A DNA stretch of 64,000 nt from Mesorhizobium temperatum (GCF_002284575.1 NZ_NPKJ01000066.1:151513-215512), one strand, 5' to 3'. Shown: positions 39,711 to 49,464, counted from the stretch's first letter. Numbers and translations are program-made. Notes: generated from the sequence alone by a model not told the origin.

Positions 39711-40901
39711 GTGGCGAGCGCGAGCGGTTTCGGGACATTCACGCAAGCGGAGTATGCGCAGCGCCTGGCCGGCGTGAAGTCACGCATGGAGAAGGCCGGC
39801 TTCGACCTCATCGTCTGTCAGGATCCAGCCAATATGTGCTGGCTGACCGGCTATGACGGATGGTCGTTCTATGTTCCGCAGTGCGTCCTCGTTCATCTGG
39901 AAGAGGACCGGCCGATCTGGTTCGGCAGGGCGCAGGACGCCAGGAGCGCACGCCTGACCACAGGCCTGCCAGAGAAGAACATCGTGCCGTTCTCGGAACG
40001 GCTGGTGCAGCAGCCCGTCGAACATCCCTATGACGAACTCGCCCAGATGATCCGGTCGCGTGGCTGGAGAAAGGCTCGCATCGGCGTCGAAATGGACGCG
40101 CATTATTACACCGCGCGCTGCCACGCCCATCTCATCAACGGGCTGCCTGACGCGCACTTCGCCAACAACCACGATCTCGTCAACTGGGCGCGGCTGGTCA
40201 AATCCGAAGCCGAGCTGGTGCTGATCCGCGAGGCCGGTGCGATCTGCACGTACGCCATGAACCGCGCTATCGAAAAGATGCGACCTGGCGTGCCCCAGAA
40301 CCATGTCATTGCGGAAATCTATCACGCACAGATCATGGGCGTGCCCGGAGCTGGCGGCGACTATGCCGCCATCTGTCCGCTGATGCCCGTCGGCGAGGGC
40401 ACCAGCACGCCGCATCTGACCTGGTCCGACGCACCGCTGCCGGACAGCGGCCTCGCCATTCTGGAGATCGCCGGGGTGCGGCGGCGCTATCATGCGGCGC
40501 TGACGCGGACCGTACATTTCGGCAGGCCGCCGCAAGCCATCCTCGATATGGCCAAGGCGATCGTTGAGGGCGTCGACGCCGGCCTTGAGAAGGCGCGCCC
40601 CGGCTACACCGCCGAAGAAGTAGAAGCCGCCTGGCAGGCAGTGTTGAGGAAGAACGGGCTGAAGAAGGAGAGCCGCGTCGGCTATCCGGTTGGGCTCGCC
40701 TACCCGCCCGATTGGGGCGAACGCACCGCAAGTCTTCGTCCCGGCGACACCACCGAGATGCAGTCCGGGATGTGCTTCCATTTCATGACTGGCGTTTGGC
40801 TCGACGATTTCGGCATCGCCATCTCGGAATCCTTCGTCGTCACGGATCGCGGCGGCGAACGCCTCTGCGACGTGGCGCGCGAACTTATCGTCATCGACTG
40901 A
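39711..40901 (+). CDS. M24 creatinase-fold hydrolase 1 (ectoine hydrolase DoeA/EutD-like)
   Basis: A 396-residue pita-bread-fold hydrolase. The GTG at 39711 follows AGGA and begins the homologous part (FTQAEYAQRLAGVKSRMEKAGFDLIV). Blocks such as DPANMCWLTGYDGWSFYV, WARLVKSEAELVLIREAG, APLPDSGLAILEIAGVRRRYHAALTRTV and GYPVGLAYPPDWGERT match ectoine hydrolases. The two metal-binding Asp of true prolidases are absent, as in creatinase and ectoine hydrolase, so a non-metal C-N hydrolysis is expected. The other ectoine-degradation genes (DoeB/EutE, DoeD, DoeC) are not here; sarcosine oxidase follows instead. Confidence 0.85.
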   Translation: MASASGFGTFTQAEYAQRLAGVKSRMEKAGFDLIVCQDPANMCWLTGYDGWSFYVPQCVLVHLEEDRPIWFGRAQDARSARLTTGLPEKNIVPFSERLVQQPVEHPYDELAQMIRSRGWRKARIGVEMDAHYYTARCHAHLINGLPDAHFANNHDLVNWARLVKSEAELVLIREAGAICTYAMNRAIEKMRPGVPQNHVIAEIYHAQIMGVPGAGGDYAAICPLMPVGEGTSTPHLTWSDAPLPDSGLAILEIAGVRRRYHAALTRTVHFGRPPQAILDMAKAIVEGVDAGLEKARPGYTAEEVEAAWQAVLRKNGLKKESRVGYPVGLAYPPDWGERTASLRPGDTTEMQSGMCFHFMTGVWLDDFGIAISESFVVTDRGGERLCDVARELIVID

Positions 40902-40976
40902 CCATGAGGGCGGGAAGCCGGAACTGACGAAAGATCAAGCCGGCAACGAAGCCGGCAACAAGCACGAGGACGCCTG

Positions 40977-42125
40977 ATGGACCGCAATCCGTTTTCCGAA
41001 GCCGAAGTCGCCGGCCGTCTGGTCAGGGTCCGCACGGCGCTGGCCGAGCGCGAGCTCGACGCGGCGGTCTTTGCTTCGCCGGAGAATGTCTTTTACCTCA
41101 CCGGGCTCGATCACTGGGGATATTTTGCCCCTCACCTGCTGATCGTCCCGATCGAAGGAAGGCCTGTTCTGGTCACCCGCTCGATGGAAAAGGTGACTAT
41201 CGAGAAACAGGTGACGGCAGCGGAATTCCGTGGCCATTCTGACAGCGAAACGGCGGCCGATCTTGCCGCGCGGGTGCTTGCGGAGCTCGGCCTGTCCGGC
41301 AAGCGGATCGGCCTCGAATACTGGACGGCCGGTCTCAGCCATGGGCTTGCCATCGCACTCCAGACGCAGGCCGATGCCAGATGGAGCGACGTCTCCGGCC
41401 TGATCGACAGGATGCGGCGGGTGAAGAGCGCCGAGGAACAGGCGCTGATGCGTCAGGCGGCACAAGTGACCGACGCCGCCGCCGGCGCCGCGATCGCCGC
41501 GATCTCGGACGGCGCTTCCGAACAGGAGGTCGCGGCCCAATGTGTTTCAGCAATGATCCGCGCCGGCGGTCATGCTCCGGGCTTCGGACCTTTCATCCGC
41601 CCGGCCGCGCGCCTGGGCGAGGAGCACACGACTTGGGGCGACGGGATCTACCGCAAGGGCGAGCCGGTCTTCGTCGAACTGTCCGGTTGCATCTCGCGCT
41701 ATCACGCGCCGCTCGGCCGGCTCGTTCGCATCGGCTATATCAGCGACGAAGACGCCGCGATGGCGGAGGTGACCGCCAAGGCGTTCAATGCGGTCGTCGA
41801 GGCGCTGCGGCCCGGCGCCAGGGCGCGCGACGTCTACGCCGCCTGGCAGGCAGTCGCCGACGAGGCCGGTCTCTCCCACTATCGCCGCCATCACTGCGGC
41901 TACCTCGTCGGTGCCGGCCAGCCGCCATCATGGACCGGCGGCAACTCGGTGACGGGCTTGAGGCACGATTCCGACCTCAAGATCGAGACCGGGATGAGCT
42001 TCCACATCCTGTCGTGGCTGATGGGCACCGGTCGTGGCGATGACTTCGTCTCCAACACCGTACTTCTGACCGATGCGGGCGCCGAAGTGCTCACCCGCAC
42101 ACCGGCCGGCCCGATCGTTCGATAG
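40977..42125 (+). CDS. M24 creatinase-fold hydrolase 2
   Basis: A 382-residue paralogue of the preceding hydrolase with the same fold (SPENVFYLTGLDHWGYFAPHLL, RMRRVKSAEEQALMRQAAQV, EPVFVELSGCISRYHAPLGRLV, HHCGYLVGAGQPPSW). Like hydrolase 1 it lacks the paired metal-binding Asp residues and keeps the RYHA segment. It precedes soxB by 10 bp. A creatinase-like reaction releasing sarcosine would fit the next four genes, but creatinase identity cannot be claimed from sequence. Confidence 0.83.
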   Translation: MDRNPFSEAEVAGRLVRVRTALAERELDAAVFASPENVFYLTGLDHWGYFAPHLLIVPIEGRPVLVTRSMEKVTIEKQVTAAEFRGHSDSETAADLAARVLAELGLSGKRIGLEYWTAGLSHGLAIALQTQADARWSDVSGLIDRMRRVKSAEEQALMRQAAQVTDAAAGAAIAAISDGASEQEVAAQCVSAMIRAGGHAPGFGPFIRPAARLGEEHTTWGDGIYRKGEPVFVELSGCISRYHAPLGRLVRIGYISDEDAAMAEVTAKAFNAVVEALRPGARARDVYAAWQAVADEAGLSHYRRHHCGYLVGAGQPPSWTGGNSVTGLRHDSDLKIETGMSFHILSWLMGTGRGDDFVSNTVLLTDAGAEVLTRTPAGPIVR

Positions 42126-42135
42126 GCCCGCACGC

Positions 42136-43392
42136 ATGGCGCGCTATTCGGCATTTTCGATTTTCCGCAACGCGCTGTCCGGCCAAAAGAACTGGCAGCG
42201 CGCCTGGCGGGCGGCGGAGCCAAAACCGTCCTACGACGTGATCGTCATCGGCGGCGGTGGGCACGGCCTCGCTACCGCCTTCTACCTCGCCGAGAACCAC
42301 GGCATCCGCAACGTCGCGGTGCTCGAAAAAGGCTATGTCGGCGGCGGCAATGTCGGTCGCAACACCACCGTCATCCGCTCCAACTACCTGCTCGACGGCA
42401 ACACCCAGTTCTACGAATTCTCGATGAAGCTCTGGGAGGGCATGTCGCGGGCGCTGAATTTCAACGTCATGTTCTCGCAGCGCGGCCAGCTGGTCACCGC
42501 GCATTCGGCCGATCAGCTCGATAGCTTCAGCCACCGTGCTAACGTCATGCGGCTGAACGGCATCGATGCCGATATCCTCGACCGCGAAGACGTGCGCCGG
42601 CTGGTGCCCTATCTCGACTTTTCCGACACCGCCCGCTTCCCGATCCACGGCGCCATCTTCCAGGGCCGGGCGGGCACGGCGCGCCACGACGCCGTCGCCT
42701 GGGGCTATGCACGCGCCGCCGACGGCCATGGCGTCGACATCATCCAGAATTGCGAGGTGACAGGCTTCCTCCGCGACGGCGACAGTATCGTCGGCGTCGA
42801 AACGACGAAGGGCCGGATCGGCGCCGGCAAGGTCGGCCTCGCTGTTGCCGGTCATACATCCGTGCTCGGCGCCAAGGCCGGCCTTGAACTGCCGATCGAA
42901 AGCCACGTCCTGCAGGCCTTCGTCACCGAACCGCTGAAGCCGTTGGTAGACCATGTCGTCGCCTATGGCGCCGATCATTTCTACGTCAGCCAGTCGGACA
43001 AGGGTGGGTTGGTCTTCGGCGGCAATCTCGACGGCTACAATTCCTACGCCCAGCGCGGCAATCTCGGCGTCGTGCGCGAAGTGGCGGAGGCGGCGATTGC
43101 GCTGATGCCGTGCATTTCGCGCGTCCGCCTGCTGCGCCATTGGGGCGGCGTCATGGACATGACGCCCGATGCCAGCCCGATCATCTGCCCGACACCGATC
43201 GAGGGCCTCTTTCTCAACGGCGGCTGGTGCTATGGCGGCTTCAAGGCGACGCCGGCTTCCGGCTGGTGCTTCGCCCACACGATCGCCACCGGCAAGCCGC
43301 ATCCGTTGATCGCAGCCTACGGGCTCGATCGTTTCCGCACCGGCCACACGCTCGACGAGGCTGGCGCCGGTCCTTCAGCCTGGCTGCAATAG
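42136..43392 (+). CDS. soxB: Heterotetrameric sarcosine oxidase, beta subunit
   Basis: A 418-residue FAD/FMN flavoprotein subunit oxidising sarcosine to glycine with hydrogen peroxide and a one-carbon unit. It shows SYDVIVIGGGGHGLATAFYLAENHGIRNVAVLEKGYVGGGNVGRNTTVIRSNYL and the C-terminal GLFLNGGWCYGGFKATPASGW, both diagnostic of SoxB. Length is normal. The start lies 10 bp after the M24 hydrolase 2 stop. The operon order B-D-A-G is standard. Confidence 0.95.
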   Translation: MARYSAFSIFRNALSGQKNWQRAWRAAEPKPSYDVIVIGGGGHGLATAFYLAENHGIRNVAVLEKGYVGGGNVGRNTTVIRSNYLLDGNTQFYEFSMKLWEGMSRALNFNVMFSQRGQLVTAHSADQLDSFSHRANVMRLNGIDADILDREDVRRLVPYLDFSDTARFPIHGAIFQGRAGTARHDAVAWGYARAADGHGVDIIQNCEVTGFLRDGDSIVGVETTKGRIGAGKVGLAVAGHTSVLGAKAGLELPIESHVLQAFVTEPLKPLVDHVVAYGADHFYVSQSDKGGLVFGGNLDGYNSYAQRGNLGVVREVAEAAIALMPCISRVRLLRHWGGVMDMTPDASPIICPTPIEGLFLNGGWCYGGFKATPASGWCFAHTIATGKPHPLIAAYGLDRFRTGHTLDEAGAGPSAWLQ

Positions 43393-43405
43393 GAGGCGCA
43401 AGACA

Positions 43406-43702
43406 ATGCTGCGCATCGAATGCCCCTGCTGCGGTCTGCGCGACCATGACGAGTTCCGCTACGGCGGCGATGCTTCCGTCATGCGTCCGGCCCACGACGA
43501 TCCAGATCCGCAGGCCTGGTACCGTTACGTTTATATCAGGGCAAATCCGGCAGGCCTGCATCGCGAGTTCTGGCAGCACGTGATCGGTTGCCGCCAATGG
43601 CTGGTGGTCGAACGCGACACGCGCAACCACGCCATCGCATCGGTCGAGCTGGCCAGGCAATTATCGGCTAGGAAATCACCCGCCAGGAAGCCACCGGCAT
43701 GA
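43406..43702 (+). CDS. soxD: Sarcosine oxidase, delta subunit
   Basis: A 98-residue zinc-binding small subunit. It starts MLRIECPCCGLRDHDEFRYGGDA, with the Cys-x2-Cys and His zinc ligands, and continues HVIGCRQWLVVERDT. AGGAGG precedes the ATG. Its stop overlaps the soxA start by 4 bp. Confidence 0.95.
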   Translation: MLRIECPCCGLRDHDEFRYGGDASVMRPAHDDPDPQAWYRYVYIRANPAGLHREFWQHVIGCRQWLVVERDTRNHAIASVELARQLSARKSPARKPPA

Positions 43703-46653
43703 GTTCGAACCACAAGCGGCTGTCGATGGGTGGCCGTATCGACCGCGAGCAGCCGGTCGAGTTTACCTTCGACGGCAGGAGCCTGATCGGATATCGCGGC
43801 GACACGCTTGCCTCCGCGCTGCTCGCCAACGGCGTCACCCTGGTCGGGCGCAGCTTCAAATATCATCGGCCGCGCGGCATTTTTTCCGCCGGGCCCGAGG
43901 AGCCGAATGCGCTGGTCACGCTCGCAACCGCAGGTAAGCGCGAGCCGAACCTGCCGGCGACGACACTGGAACTTGCAGACGGCATAGTCGCGGAAAGCCA
44001 GAACCGTTGGCCTTCGCTTGCCTTTGACGTGCAAAGCGTCAGCGGCCTGTTCGCGCCGTTCCTTTCGGCCGGCTTCTACTACAAGACCTTCATGGGTCCG
44101 ACGCGCCGCGCCTGGATGTTCTACGAGCACTTTATCCGCAAGGCGGCCGGGCTGGGCAGAGCCGGCAGCGACCCTGATCCCGACCGCTACGACATCAGTC
44201 AAGCCTTTGCCGATGTCGCAATCGTCGGCGGCGGCCCGGCGGGATTGTCGGCGGCGCGTGCTGCCGCAGCGGCCGGCGCGCGGGTCGCGCTGATCGAACA
44301 GGATTTCCTGCTCGGCGGCCAGCTTCTGGCGGAGCCGTCCGACAGCGCAGCGGCCGCATGGTTGAGACAGGCCGAGGCCGAGCTGGAGAGCTCCGAAACC
44401 GTCACTCTGATGAAGCGGACAACCGCTTTCGGCATCTATGACGGCAATGTCATCGGACTGGTCGAGCAACGCGACCCAACCAATCCGCAGCTGGCGGGCG
44501 AGGCGCGGCAGACATTCACCATGCTTCGCGCCCGCTCGATCGTTTTCGCCACCGGCGCGATCGAGCGACCAATGGTGTTCTCGAACAACGACCGGCCCGG
44601 CGTCATGCTTGCCTCGGCCGCCCGGACCTACCTCAACCGTTTCGCCGTCCTGCCCGGCAAAAAAATCATCGTCGCCACCACCAATGACAGCGCCTGGCGC
44701 GCCGTCTTCGACCTCGCCGATGCCGGCGCAGACGTGACAGTTGCCGATCTGCGCGCAGCGCCGCCGGCCGCGCTTGCCGCAGAAGCCGCACGGCTCGGCG
44801 TGGTGGTGCGGGCGGGAACGCACATCGTCGACCTGCGCGGCGGTCATGCCGTCAGGCGTGCAACGCTCAACGGACCGGACGGCCAGTCCGAGGCGTCCTG
44901 CGACCTGGTCTGCGTGTCCGGCGGCTGGTCGCCAACCGTGCATCTCACCTCGCACCTGGGCGTCAAACCTCAATATCACGACGACATTGGCGGCTTCGTA
45001 CCGGGGGCGTTTCCGGCGGACCGGTTCGGCGCTGGCTCGATGATGGGAAATTATTCGACCGCCGGTGCCATCGAGGACGGTCATCGCGCCGGCACCGAGG
45101 CGGCATCGTTCTGCGGCAAGTCGGCGCCGGCGCCCACTCCATCGAAACTCGATCTCGGCGAGACCGCCACGGCACTGCTTTTCGAAATCCCTTCTGTCGG
45201 GCGTGGAAAGGCCTTCGTCGATTTCCAGATGGACGTGACGACCGGGGATGTCGAGCTCGCCCATCGCGAGGGCTATGAATCGGTCGAGCACCTGAAGCGC
45301 TACACCACGCTTGGCATGGGCACCGACCAGGGCAAGACCAGCAATTTTGCGGCGCTTGCCTCGATGGCTACCCTGCGCAACGCGACGATCCCCGAGACCG
45401 GCGCTACGACCTTTCGACCGCCCTACACGGCGGTCGCCCTCGGCGCGCTTGCCGGACGCGCCATCGGTCATCATTTCAAGCCGATCCGCCGCACGCCGAT
45501 GGACGGCTGGCACATGGCGAACGGCGCCGAGATGCTGGAGGTCGGGCTCTGGATGCGGCCCTATTTCTACAGGCAATCCGGGCTCGACGTGAACGAAGCC
45601 TATGTCGCCGAAATGCGGAGTGTGCGGCAGGCAGCAGGCCTGATGGACATCTCCACCCTCGGCAAGATCGACGTCCAGGGCCCGGATGCGGCGATTTTCC
45701 TCGATCGCATCTACGCCAACGGCTTTGCCAAACTGCCGGTTGGCCGTGCGCGCTACGGCGTCATGCTGCGCGACGACGGCATCGTCTTCGACGACGGCAC
45801 CACGACGCGTCTGGCCGAGAACCGGTTCTTCATGACCACCTCGACCGCCAAGGCCGCCGACGTGCTGTCGCGTCTGGAATTCCTGCTCGATACGGCCTGG
45901 CCGGATTTGCGCGTAGCCGTGACCTCGGTGAGCGATGAATGGGCGGCGATGTCGGTTGCCGGGCCGAAAAGCCGCGCAATTCTGAGTGCGGCGTTTCCCG
46001 CTCTCGATGTTTCCGACGCGGCACTTGCGCATATGGGATTGCTCGAAAGCGAATGGCAGGGCCGTGCGCTCCGCATCCTGCGCCTCAGTTATTCCGGCGA
46101 GCGCGCCTACGAAATCTATGTTGGCGCAACTGCCGGTGAACAGCTCTGGACCCACCTGCTCGAAGCCGGCAGGCCGTTCGACCTGAAGCCTTACGGCGTC
46201 GAGGCGCTTGGCGCGCTGCGCGTCGAAAAGGGCCATGTCGCCGGACCTGAAATCGATGGGCGCACGACGCTCGACGATCTTGGCCTCGGCCGCATGGCCG
46301 GCAAGCGCACCGGCTTCGTCGGCGACGTGCTGCGACGGCGCCCCGCCTTCCAGGCGCCCGACCGCCAGCGCCTGGTCGGACTGGAATGCATCGAGGAGGG
46401 AAAACGCCTTCGCGGTGGCGCCATCCTGTTTCTGCCGGACGAGAAACCTTACGGCCACGGGCACGGGCGCGTTACCTCTGTCACCTTCAGCCCAGAACGC
46501 GGCCACTATGTCGGGCTGGCCTTGCTTGCCGGCGATGTCGCTAGCGAAGGAAGCGAGGTCGTGGCCGTCTATCCGATGAAAGCCGAAACGGTGCGTGCCC
46601 GCATCGTCTCGCCGGTGTTCCTCGATTCGCAGGGAGAGCGGCTGCATGGCTAG
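43699..46653 (+). CDS. soxA: Sarcosine oxidase, alpha subunit
   Basis: A 984-residue multidomain subunit. Residues about 20-100 are a ferredoxin-like domain without iron ligands (VEFTFDGRSLIGYRGDTLASALLA, SFKYHRPRGI). Residues about 170-520 form the NAD-binding flavoprotein-like domain (VAIVGGGPAGLSAARAAAAAGARVALIEQD). From about 590 the glycine-cleavage T-like folate domain follows (MRSVRQAAGLMDISTLGKIDVQGPDA, SVSDEWAAMSVAGPKSR), which passes the methyl group to tetrahydrofolate. Length and order are normal for the family. Confidence 0.95.
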   Translation: MSSNHKRLSMGGRIDREQPVEFTFDGRSLIGYRGDTLASALLANGVTLVGRSFKYHRPRGIFSAGPEEPNALVTLATAGKREPNLPATTLELADGIVAESQNRWPSLAFDVQSVSGLFAPFLSAGFYYKTFMGPTRRAWMFYEHFIRKAAGLGRAGSDPDPDRYDISQAFADVAIVGGGPAGLSAARAAAAAGARVALIEQDFLLGGQLLAEPSDSAAAAWLRQAEAELESSETVTLMKRTTAFGIYDGNVIGLVEQRDPTNPQLAGEARQTFTMLRARSIVFATGAIERPMVFSNNDRPGVMLASAARTYLNRFAVLPGKKIIVATTNDSAWRAVFDLADAGADVTVADLRAAPPAALAAEAARLGVVVRAGTHIVDLRGGHAVRRATLNGPDGQSEASCDLVCVSGGWSPTVHLTSHLGVKPQYHDDIGGFVPGAFPADRFGAGSMMGNYSTAGAIEDGHRAGTEAASFCGKSAPAPTPSKLDLGETATALLFEIPSVGRGKAFVDFQMDVTTGDVELAHREGYESVEHLKRYTTLGMGTDQGKTSNFAALASMATLRNATIPETGATTFRPPYTAVALGALAGRAIGHHFKPIRRTPMDGWHMANGAEMLEVGLWMRPYFYRQSGLDVNEAYVAEMRSVRQAAGLMDISTLGKIDVQGPDAAIFLDRIYANGFAKLPVGRARYGVMLRDDGIVFDDGTTTRLAENRFFMTTSTAKAADVLSRLEFLLDTAWPDLRVAVTSVSDEWAAMSVAGPKSRAILSAAFPALDVSDAALAHMGLLESEWQGRALRILRLSYSGERAYEIYVGATAGEQLWTHLLEAGRPFDLKPYGVEALGALRVEKGHVAGPEIDGRTTLDDLGLGRMAGKRTGFVGDVLRRRPAFQAPDRQRLVGLECIEEGKRLRGGAILFLPDEKPYGHGHGRVTSVTFSPERGHYVGLALLAGDVASEGSEVVAVYPMKAETVRARIVSPVFLDSQGERLHG

Positions 46654-47143
46654 CCCGGATTTCAGCCTGTCCGTAGCCGATTGCCCGCTCATCCAGGTCG
46701 ACGGCTGGGACGGCGCGCTGGGGCAATTCGAATCGAGCCTCTCGGCGTCGCTCGGCACCAAGCTTCCCGCCTCGGTCGGAGAGACGGTTCGCCAAAAAGG
46801 TCTCCTCGTGATCCGCGTCGCGCCTCGCCGTCTCTGGCTGGCTCTCGACGACGGTATTGAAGCGCCTTCGCTTGCCGTCGATCCAGATCTCGGTTGTTCG
46901 GTCTCTCTCGACGAAGGTCGCGTGCGTTTCAGAATGGCTGGGGCCGACGTCGCGTGGGTCGTCTCCAAATGCATCACTGTCGACTGGCGCGCGCCGGCGG
47001 CCGCCCCGGGCCGCGCCGTGCTGACATCCTTGCACCATGTGCCCGTGCTTTTCCTGCGCACCGGCGATACCGCGTGCGAACTCATCGTGCCGCGAAGTTT
47101 TTCGCAAAGCCTCTCGGACTGGATTTCCGGACTGGATTGCTGA
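46646..47143 (+). CDS. soxG: Sarcosine oxidase, gamma subunit
   Basis: A 165-residue subunit related to the T-protein C-terminal domain. SoxG-like features are RVAPRRLWLALDDG, LDEGRVRFRMAGADVAWVVSKCITVD and HHVPVLFLRTGDTACELIVPRSFSQSLSDW. The ATG at 46646 overlaps the soxA stop. It completes the heterotetramer; the next gene is on the other strand. Confidence 0.92.
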   Translation: MASPDFSLSVADCPLIQVDGWDGALGQFESSLSASLGTKLPASVGETVRQKGLLVIRVAPRRLWLALDDGIEAPSLAVDPDLGCSVSLDEGRVRFRMAGADVAWVVSKCITVDWRAPAAAPGRAVLTSLHHVPVLFLRTGDTACELIVPRSFSQSLSDWISGLDC

Positions 47144-47183
47144 CGCCGCAGGTAGGGAAAGGACCAGGGCGCGAGCGCTCGTC

Positions 47184-48221
47184 TCAGGCGGCGCTCCACG
47201 GTCTTGCCCCTTGGATGATCTCTTGAGCACGTGCGGCAAAGCGACCGGCGAGCGGCGACTTGCTGGCGGCATCGGCCGACGCCGCGCTGCCTGCCCGCGC
47301 CCGGTCGGCGATGCCGATGAAGATCACCGCGAAACGGAACAGCGAAAAAACCAAGTGGAAGCGTTGCAAGGGCGCAGTGGGTACGGCATGCGCGAAATAA
47401 TGGTCGAGGAATTCGCGCTGGCTGGGGATGCCGAGGGCAGCATGATCGAGGCCGAGGATGCCGCCATATTCGTCCGGGGTCGAATGCCAGGTCATCGAGC
47501 AAAAGCCGAGATCGGCGAGCGGATGGCCGATCGTCGATAGCTCCCAATCGAGAATGCCGATCACCTCCGGCTTGTCGGGATGGAACAGCAGATTTCCGAG
47601 GCGGAAGTCGCCATGGGCGATCGACACGCGTCCATCATCCGCGGGCACATGCTGCGGCAGCCAGTCGGCGACCGCTTCGAGTGCCGGAATTCTGTCGCTC
47701 GGCGATTCCCTGAGCTGCCTGGTCCAGCGACCAATCTGGCGCTCGAAATAGTTGCCGGGCCGGCCGTAGTCGCCGAGACCGACCGCGCCGGGACGGACAG
47801 CATGCAATTTGGCCATCGCTTCGGCCATGCCGAAATAGATGCCGCGTCGCTCCGCCGGCGAAAGGCCGGGCAGCGAACAGTCGTGGAAGACGCGACCATC
47901 CAGCCGCTCCATCAGGTAGAAGGGCGTGCCGAGCGGCTCGACACCGTCGTGATAGAGCACCGGCCCGGGCACCGGGACATTGGTCGGTGCGAGCGCTTCA
48001 AGCACGCGGAATTCGCGGTCGACGGCATGCGCCCCGCGCAGGATCGGCCCGGCCGGCTTCTTGCGCAGCACCATGCGATGCGCACCATAGTCGACGAAAT
48101 AGGTAGGGTTGGACTGTCCGCCGCCGATCCGCTCGAGCGTCATTGCGGCATCGCCGAAGCGGTTCGCGAGAAAGCCCTTCAATGCCGCAGGATCGAAATC
48201 CGCATTCGACGGCTGCGCCAT
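47184..48221 (-). CDS. APH-family phosphotransferase (ACAD10-like kinase domain)
   Basis: A 345-residue aminoglycoside-phosphotransferase-fold protein. It has IGGGQSNPTYFVDYGAHRMVLRKKPAG, the catalytic loop IAHGDFRLGNLLFHPDKP and the DWELSTIGHPLADLGF metal loop. This type accompanies acyl-CoA dehydrogenases in bacteria and is fused to them in eukaryotic ACAD10, where hydroxyacyl-CoA 4-phosphorylation is implicated. The acyl-CoA dehydrogenase gene lies just upstream. Both genes probably act on a hydroxylated acid. Confidence 0.9.
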   Translation of the reverse strand: MAQPSNADFDPAALKGFLANRFGDAAMTLERIGGGQSNPTYFVDYGAHRMVLRKKPAGPILRGAHAVDREFRVLEALAPTNVPVPGPVLYHDGVEPLGTPFYLMERLDGRVFHDCSLPGLSPAERRGIYFGMAEAMAKLHAVRPGAVGLGDYGRPGNYFERQIGRWTRQLRESPSDRIPALEAVADWLPQHVPADDGRVSIAHGDFRLGNLLFHPDKPEVIGILDWELSTIGHPLADLGFCSMTWHSTPDEYGGILGLDHAALGIPSQREFLDHYFAHAVPTAPLQRFHLVFSLFRFAVIFIGIADRARAGSAASADAASKSPLAGRFAARAQEIIQGARPWSAA

Positions 48222-48252
48222 CTTTTCCTCCGGAGACGCCAGTGCGCGTCCG

Positions 48253-49464
48253 CTATGCCTCGCCTTCGACATTCCAGCGCCAGAAGCCCCTCTCTTCCTC
48301 ATCGAGGAAACGGTTCAGCACCATCTTGTGGACCTCATCGGCGCCATCCACCAGCCGCGCCTGGCGAGCATAGCGGTAGATCCATTCGAGCACCGTGTCC
48401 TTGGAATAGCCTCGCGCGCCATTGATCTGGATCGCCACATCGGCCGCGTCATGCAGCACATTGGCGACCTGGACTTTGGCCATCGATACTTCCTTGCGGG
48501 CAAAGGCGCCGCGGTCCAGCTCCCACGCAGCCTTCATCACCAGGACGCGGCCGATCTCGATGTGCATGGCGAGGTCGCCGAGCTTCAGCTGGACGCTTTC
48601 GCGGTCGGCGAGGCGCTGGCCGAAACTATGGCGTTCGGCAGCGTAGGCGCGCGCGATCTCAACGCAGCGCTTGGACAATCCGAGCCAGCGCATGCAGTGG
48701 GTAAGTCGCGCCGGGCCGAGCCGCACCTGCGTCACCTTCATGCCCCTACCCTCGCCGGCCAGGATATCTTCGACAGGGATTTCGAGCCCGTCGAATTCCA
48801 GCTCGCAATGCCCGCCATGCTCCTCCGGGCCCATGATCTCGATGCGGCGCGTGATGCGCCAGCCGGGCTGGTCCTTGTGGAACATCAGGGCCGACAGACC
48901 ATGACGCGGGTCGTCCGAGGTTCGCGCGATCAGAATGAAATGGCTGGCCTCCTCCGCGCCGGTGATGAACCATTTGCGGCCGGTCACCACATATTTGTCG
49001 CCGCGCCGCTCCGCACGCGTCATGATCATCGAAGGGTCCGAACCGCCGCCGGGGTGCGGTTCGGTCATGGCAAAGGCCGAGCGCACCTTGCCCTCGACAA
49101 TCGGCTTCAGCCATTTTTCCTTCTGCGCCGGCGTGCCGAGCGCCTCCAGAACCATCATGTTGCCGTCGTCGGGCGCTGCCGAATTGAACACCACGGGTCC
49201 GAAGATCGACCGGTTCATCTCCTCGTAGCAGACCGCCATATCCATCTTGCCGAGACCGGCGCCGCCGGTTTCGTGCTTGAGCTGCAGGCACCACAGGCCC
49301 GCCATCCGCGCCTTGGCGCGAAGCCCCTCCAGCAGCGGCAAGGCGATATTTCCATGCGCGTCATAGGACATCTTGTCGGCTTCGAGCGGCAGGATCTCAC
49401 GCTCGACGAAATCGGCAATGCGGACGCGGTAATCTTCGGTGCGGGCGGGAATATCGAAATTCAT
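48253..49464 (-). CDS. Acyl-CoA dehydrogenase (ACAD10/11-like)
   Basis: A 403-residue flavoenzyme. Conserved segments are FAMTEPHPGGGSDPSMIMTRAERRGDKYVVTGRKWFITGAEEA and INGARGYSKDTVLEWIYRYARQARLVDGADEVHKMVL. ATG 49464 begins MNFDIPARTEDYRVRIADFVE; a TTG two codons upstream is less likely. It precedes the APH-type gene by 31 bp. It dehydrogenates, or with the kinase dehydrates, an acyl-CoA of unknown structure. Confidence 0.92.
   Translation of the reverse strand: MNFDIPARTEDYRVRIADFVEREILPLEADKMSYDAHGNIALPLLEGLRAKARMAGLWCLQLKHETGGAGLGKMDMAVCYEEMNRSIFGPVVFNSAAPDDGNMMVLEALGTPAQKEKWLKPIVEGKVRSAFAMTEPHPGGGSDPSMIMTRAERRGDKYVVTGRKWFITGAEEASHFILIARTSDDPRHGLSALMFHKDQPGWRITRRIEIMGPEEHGGHCELEFDGLEIPVEDILAGEGRGMKVTQVRLGPARLTHCMRWLGLSKRCVEIARAYAAERHSFGQRLADRESVQLKLGDLAMHIEIGRVLVMKAAWELDRGAFARKEVSMAKVQVANVLHDAADVAIQINGARGYSKDTVLEWIYRYARQARLVDGADEVHKMVLNRFLDEEERGFWRWNVEGEA

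Noticed and set aside
39711..40901. Firm assignment of the Ehu/M24 genes to ectoine degradation
   Set aside because: Similarity to EhuABCD and DoeA is real, but the other ectoine-degradation enzymes are missing and sarcosine oxidase genes follow, so the substrate is left open.
43531..47547. A 1338-codon open frame on the minus strand opposite the sarcosine oxidase genes
   Set aside because: It is antisense to soxB, soxD, soxA and soxG, which are unmistakable. Its translation is low-complexity and Arg/His/Gly-rich with no family match, as expected opposite GC-rich coding DNA.
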